From positions 13,277,665-13,341,664 of the forward strand of contig NC_064048.1 in the NCBI RefSeq assembly GCF_932526225.1: 64,000 nucleotides of DNA. Direction: 5' to 3'. Under the pieces are notes generated by a model. That model was not told where the DNA came from. It did no database searches and saw only the letters and a program-made list of their open reading frames with translations. Below are positions 62,801-64,000 of the stretch, in pieces. Position 1 is the stretch's first letter; each line of letters starts with the position of its first letter. The position numbers and the translations under genes are program-made. The DNA comes from Nematostella vectensis. Taxonomy: Eukaryota > Cnidaria > Anthozoa > Actiniaria > Edwardsiidae.

Positions 62801-64000
62801 GGAATCTAGTTAGTTCTTGTGTGCATAAAATATGTAAAGGATCCTGAACAAAGCATGAGCACATCAAAGATGCTGAGAGTACATAAAAATGTCCCTATAC
62901 CTTCTTTTTATGTCATGACACACCAAGAACAGTATAATTAAGTATCGATATTTAAAAAAAAATAAAGAAAAAAAAATAGGCTATCAGCGGGAATCGAACC
63001 CGGGTCGCTGCGTTAGTAGTCAAGTGCCTGCAACGAAAGACTAACGTGGCATTGCTGAAGGGAATTGTAATGAAAATTACTTTTAATACTATTGGTATCG
63101 TAAACTATTCCAAGCAAAGTCACCATCGGACAGGAGGTTACATTCGGGAAAAGCTTCAGGGTTACATTCGGGAATTTGTTTTACGAGTGTAACCTCAAAA
63201 AGGTTACAATCGATAATTTGTTTTCCGAATGTAAATTCCAAAAAGTAACATTAGGAAAAATAAAACAGTATACTCGGAAAAAAAGGTATATCAATCTATC
63301 GATCGCTATGCTCTATGTTAGAATCTACTTAATCAAGTTATCCAAGGAATCTAGTTAGTTCTTGTGTGCATAAAATATGTACAGGATCCTGAACAAAGCA
63401 TGAGCACATCAAAGATGCTGAGAGTACACAAAAATGTCCCTATACCTTCTTTTTATGTCATGACACACCAAGAACAGTATAATAAGGTATCCATATTTAA
63501 AAAAAAAAATAAAGAAAAAAAATAGGCTATCAGCGGGAATCGAACCCGGGTCGCTGCGTTAGTAGTCAAGTGCCTGCAACGAAATACTAACGTGGCATCG
63601 CTGAAGGGAATTGTAATGAAAATTACTTTTAATACTATTGGTATCGTAAACTATCCCAAGCAAAGTCACCATCGGACAAGAGGTTACATTCGGGAAAAGC
63701 TTCAGGGTTACATTCGGGAATTTGTTTTACGAGTGTAACTTCAAAAAGGTTACAATCGATAATTTGTTTTCCGAATGTAAATTCCAAAAAGTAACATTAG
63801 GAAAAATAAAACAGTATACTCGGAAAAAAAGGTATATCAATCTATCGAGCGCTATGCTCTATGTTAGAATCTACTTAATCAAGTTATCCAAGAAATCTAG
63901 TTAGTTCTTGTGTGCATAAAATATGTACAGGATCCTGAACAAAGCATGAGCACATCAAAGATGCTGAGAGTACATAAAAATGTCCCTATACCTTCTTTTT
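53850..64000 (+). repeat. ~10.2-kb higher-order block, copy 2 (cut by window end)
   Basis: Repeats 35.9-46.06 kb with an offset of 17941-17942, keeping the unit order throughout. Differences seen between copies are few: A-run lengths, ATTAAAAAAAATAAAAC near 60530 against ATTAGGAAAAATAAAAC, and AAAAAGCTTTAGGG near 62060 against GAAAAGCTTTAGGA. The block is still matching when the window ends, so its true length is unknown. Confidence 0.9.

Larger units (their letters stand above)
1..64000. repeat. Satellite DNA array, ~544-bp unit, ~119 units
   Basis: The same unit of about 544 bp recurs in the same orientation from the first to the last base. Landmark positions include 40, 584, 1128, 1423, 1963, 2507, 2802, 3342, 3892, 4445, 4991, then every 538-550 bp up to 63722. 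Three units break this range: two of 295 bp and one of 520 bp. One of 553 bp reflects a long A-tract. Units differ by scattered substitutions and by A- or T-run length, so they look highly similar by eye, though no identity was computed. No unrelated DNA interrupts the array and neither edge is reached. The family is not one I recognise by name. A large homogenised array of this kind is typical of eukaryotic heterochromatin; that placement is inference. Confidence 0.98.

Noticed and set aside
1-64000. CRISPR array
   Set aside because: Regular spacing is present, but the whole ~544-bp unit is repeated and there are no unique spacers or cas genes.
1-64000. Ribosomal DNA spacer or telomeric repeat
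   Set aside because: No rRNA sequence appears anywhere, and TTAGG-like strings occur only once per unit inside the 11-mer family, not in tandem.

Overview
The whole 64 kb window is one uninterrupted, head-to-tail satellite DNA array. I found no single-copy sequence, no supportable protein-coding gene, no rRNA gene, no functional tRNA gene, no recognisable transposon and no CRISPR array. The unit is about 544 bp (usual range 538-550). Using one conserved landmark (the TTGTTTTACGAG-like site at positions 40, 584, 1128 and onward), I counted 119 landmarks by eye, the last at 63722. The sequence is AT-rich, with A-tracts in every unit. A multi-kilobase array of this size with higher-order structure, plus a tRNA-like segment with a polymerase III B box and T-run, points to a eukaryotic nuclear genome (pericentromeric, centromeric or subtelomeric heterochromatin). 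I cannot name the species.

Each unit has the same four parts, described on the reference unit 40-583 and the bases just before it. (1) A block of degenerate copies of an 11-mer close to GTTACATTCGG in both orientations, including a perfect 8-bp hairpin. (2) About 240 bp of conserved AT-rich sequence with no recognised function, carrying a BamHI site in nearly every unit. (3) An A-rich tract of variable length. (4) On the minus strand, a tRNA-like relic with a B box (GGTTCGATTCC) that is intact in roughly half the units, followed by the complement of the A-tract, which reads as a polymerase III-type T-run. A second short dyad follows before the next unit.

Above the unit level the array is a mosaic of higher-order repeats. 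Diagnostic variants and constant offsets show: 0-6 kb, mixed units including two short 295-bp units 1379 bp apart; 5.96-12.52 kb, two adjacent copies of a six-unit block (about 3.28 kb); 14.57-22.94 kb copied at 24.89-33.24 kb (offset 10319); a three-unit local duplication at 22.0-24.9 kb (offset 1630); 20.2-23.5 kb seen again at 33.8-37.1 kb; 35.9-46.06 kb copied at 53.85-64.0 kb (offset 17941-17942); and 38.5-42.2 kb copied at 48.86-52.5 kb (offset 10319-10320). Several switch points can be placed within tens of bases, which fits unequal crossing-over or conversion between units.

The short open frames that recur in nearly every unit are a by-product of unit conservation and are not annotated as genes. 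The features most worth testing are the tRNA-like polymerase III module in every unit, the inverted-repeat block, and the mosaic higher-order structure.
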